Part shown: in pieces, positions 6,238 to 7,287 of the stretch
Layout of the letters: every line of letters starts with the position of its first letter
Position numbering within the stretch: the first letter of the stretch is position 1
Source: Phycisphaerae bacterium
GTDB taxonomy: Bacteria; Planctomycetota; Phycisphaerae; Phycisphaerales; UBA1924
Direction: 5' to 3'
Length of the DNA stretch: 7,287 nt
NCBI GenBank assembly: GCA_016794945.1
Contig: JAEUIX010000097.1
Location: 1 to 7,287 of the forward strand
Made by a program: the position numbers and the translations under genes
The notes under the pieces: model-generated
Told to the model about the DNA's origin: nothing
Seen by the model: only the letters and a program-made list of their open reading frames with translations
Databases searched by the model: none

Positions 6238-6266
6238 GCCGGGCCCCGCCCGGCGCCGCCGCGGGG
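6238..6266. terminator. GC hairpins between convergent genes, weak terminator candidate
   Basis: Right after the ABC exporter stop, GCCGGG (6238-6243) can pair with CCCGGC (6249-6254); alternatively CCCCGC (6244-6249) can pair with GCGGGG (6261-6266). No T-run follows on either strand. The 50-bp gap lies between two converging genes, where a bidirectional terminator would be expected, but the evidence is only the stems. Confidence 0.28.
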
Positions 6267-6287
6267 ATCAGTAACCCTCCGCCCCGC

Positions 6288-6668
6288 CTACTCCGCCTTG
6301 CCCAGCATCCCCACCACCACGCCCGCGAACACCAGCGAGAACGCCGCCAGGTCGGTCCAGCGCAGCTTCTCCCCCAGCACCAGGATGGAGAAGACGCCGA
6401 ACACCGTCAGCGTGATCGCCTCCTGGATGATCTTCAGCTGCGGCGCTGTGAACGGGCCCCCGTGCCCCACGTGCCCCAGCCGGTTCGCCGGCACCTGCAG
6501 CATGTACTCCGGCAGCGCGATCAGCCACGACACCGCGATCGCCATCGCCAGTGACCACCCCTTGGCCTTCAGGTGGTAGTACCACGCGAAGGTCATGAAC
6601 ACGTTCGAGCACACCAGCAGGAACACCGGCGCGACCCACGACGGCAAAGAAGAAAGCACGTTCGGCAT
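6288..6668 (-). CDS. DUF486 (DMT-like) small membrane protein, 126 aa
   Basis: This is a small integral membrane protein of the DUF486 family, which is related to drug/metabolite transporters but has no established function. Four hydrophobic helices are visible at about 12-28, 37-55, 81-98 and 106-122. Family-like stretches are TFAWYYHLK (26-34), ALPEYMLQVPANR (51-63) and FTAPQLKIIQEAITLTVF (73-90), followed by LGEKLRW (98-104). The length matches the family (roughly 110-125 residues). ATG 6668 is chosen because it lies just before the first helix; the longer in-frame form from 6731 would add a Gly/Ala-rich, unhelpful leader that runs through the repeat and hairpin region. No good Shine-Dalgarno site is seen. 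It converges with the ABC exporter and lies 80 bases downstream of the Pro/Gly-rich gene on the same strand. A four-helix unit of this size would probably act as a dimer (inference). Confidence 0.92.
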   Translation of the reverse strand: MPNVLSSLPSWVAPVFLLVCSNVFMTFAWYYHLKAKGWSLAMAIAVSWLIALPEYMLQVPANRLGHVGHGGPFTAPQLKIIQEAITLTVFGVFSILVLGEKLRWTDLAAFSLVFAGVVVGMLGKAE

Positions 6669-6705
6669 AGGCCCGCAGCCTATCCGCCCGTGCTTCAGCC
6701 CCGCC

Positions 6706-6722
6706 GCCGGCGCTCCGCCGGC
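6706..6722. repeat. Perfect 7-bp inverted repeat with 3-base loop
   Basis: GCCGGCG (6706-6712) and CGCCGGC (6716-6722) flank CTC. This makes a stable hairpin between the stop of the Pro/Gly-rich gene and the DUF486 start. No T-run follows on the minus strand, so it is not a classical intrinsic terminator. It directly abuts the heptamer repeat. Confidence 0.6.
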
Positions 6723-6746
6723 ACTCAGCACTCAGCTCTCAGCACT
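6722..6746. repeat. Heptamer tandem repeat, about 3.5 units
   Basis: The plus strand reads CACTCAG, CACTCAG, CTCTCAG and a partial CACT at 6722-6746. It lies wholly in the spacer, starting three bases past the stop codon of the Pro/Gly-rich gene. Its composition is less GC-rich than the surroundings. It may be a local slippage product or a copy of an interspersed intergenic element. Confidence 0.65.
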
Positions 6747-6748
6747 AC

Positions 6749-7287
6749 TTACTTGCGGTCCCGATCGCGCCCGCCACCACCACCGCCGCCCGGCCCGCCG
6801 CGGCCACCGCCGCCACCACCACCCGACGGCGGGGGCGGAGGCGCCGAAGGCTTGCTCATCGAGGGCGCAGGAGCCGGCGCGGGCATCGGCCTCGGCGCAG
6901 GTGCGCTCGGCTTGAAGCTCGGCGCAGGCGCGGGTGTCGGCATCGCCGGCCGCTGCTCCATTCTCGGAGCGGGCATGGCCGGCCGACCGCCGCCACCGCC
7001 GCCGCCGTTGAACCCGCCACCACCGCCGCCACCCGGGCGCGGCGAACTCGGCGCCGGCATCGGCATCGGTGCGCTCGGCTTGGCGCTGGGCGCGGGCATC
7101 GGCGCGGGCGCGCTCGGCTTGGCGCTCGGCGCGGGCGCGGGCGCCGGCATCGTCTGACGACCGCCGCCACCGTTCGCACCTCCACCCCCACCGCCCGGCC
7201 TGCTGCCCGGCGCCATTGCCGGGGGCTGAACCTGCGGCTGCTGCGGCTTGCTCGTCACCGGCGCCGGACTCGGCGCGGGCGCCGGCA
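6749..7287 (-). CDS. Pro/Ala/Gly-rich repeat protein, C-terminal 178 residues (5' end off the window)
   Basis: The minus-strand frame is open from the right edge (7287) to TAA at 6751-6749; no start is required inside the window, so the gene is 5'-truncated. The visible part is entirely low complexity. KPSAP occurs four times, each near PAPS-type segments. Three Gly blocks alternate with the Pro/Ala blocks; two have the form RPG(6-7), then AN or FN, then G(4-7)R. The tail has GGRGGPG and ends RDRDRK. No catalytic domain or membrane helix can be seen. Such tails occur on secreted or surface proteins and on some RNA-binding proteins with RGG motifs; which applies depends on the unseen N-terminus. 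The opposite strand has a Gly/Ala/Leu-rich open frame over the same bases, so strand choice rests on the longer open frame, the clean TAA and the patterned KPSAP repeats. Confidence 0.65.
   Translation of the reverse strand, partial: PAPAPSPAPVTSKPQQPQVQPPAMAPGSRPGGGGGGANGGGGRQTMPAPAPAPSAKPSAPAPMPAPSAKPSAPMPMPAPSSPRPGGGGGGGFNGGGGGGGRPAMPAPRMEQRPAMPTPAPAPSFKPSAPAPRPMPAPAPAPSMSKPSAPPPPPSGGGGGGGRGGPGGGGGGGRDRDRK

Noticed and set aside
4464..6554. Long plus-strand frame of 696 codons overlapping the ABC exporter
   Set aside because: It is a His/Arg/Pro-rich shadow in another frame; the exporter frame has every ATPase motif.
6573..7157. Plus-strand Gly/Ala/Leu-rich frame over the Pro/Gly-rich gene
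   Set aside because: Its only long form overlaps DUF486 in antisense, its GAGAGIG-type repeats are the expected mirror of Pro-Ala repeats, and it lacks a plausible start. It remains a minor alternative.

Overview
The window is very GC-rich and gene-dense, with coding regions heavily biased to G or C at third codon positions. It suggests a high-GC bacterium. A Planctomycetota member of the Phycisphaerae type would fit: weak or missing Shine-Dalgarno sites, a secreted protein of no clear family, a Pro/Gly low-complexity protein. That assignment is inference from style only, since no marker gene is present.

Layout from left to right: (1) the N-terminal two thirds or more of dihydropteroate synthase (folP, minus strand, cut by the window edge). 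(2) A 237-bp intergenic region that is clearly AT-richer than the rest. It holds a promoter-like -35/-10 pair and a strong intrinsic terminator, both reading toward folP, and a pair of overlapping hairpins. (3) A 575-residue exported protein of unknown function (minus). (4) A dicarboxylate/acidic amino acid:cation symporter of the SLC1/GltP-DctA family (minus). (5) A 105-bp divergent intergenic region made largely of a C-rich/G-rich hexamer repeat. (6) A 671-residue half-size ABC exporter with fused membrane and ATPase domains (plus). (7) A small four-helix DUF486-family membrane protein (minus). (8) The C-terminal part of a Pro/Ala/Gly low-complexity repeat protein (minus, cut by the right edge).

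The genes do not form an obvious pathway. Folate synthesis, amino acid uptake, ABC export and an unknown small membrane protein look like independent single-gene units separated by hairpins. I found no defence system, CRISPR array, integrase, transposase or RNA gene. The most useful items to follow up are the promoter-plus-terminator leader in front of folP, the KPSAP/poly-Gly repeat protein, the G-quadruplex-type repeat between the two divergent transport genes, and the heptamer repeat plus hairpin near position 6720.
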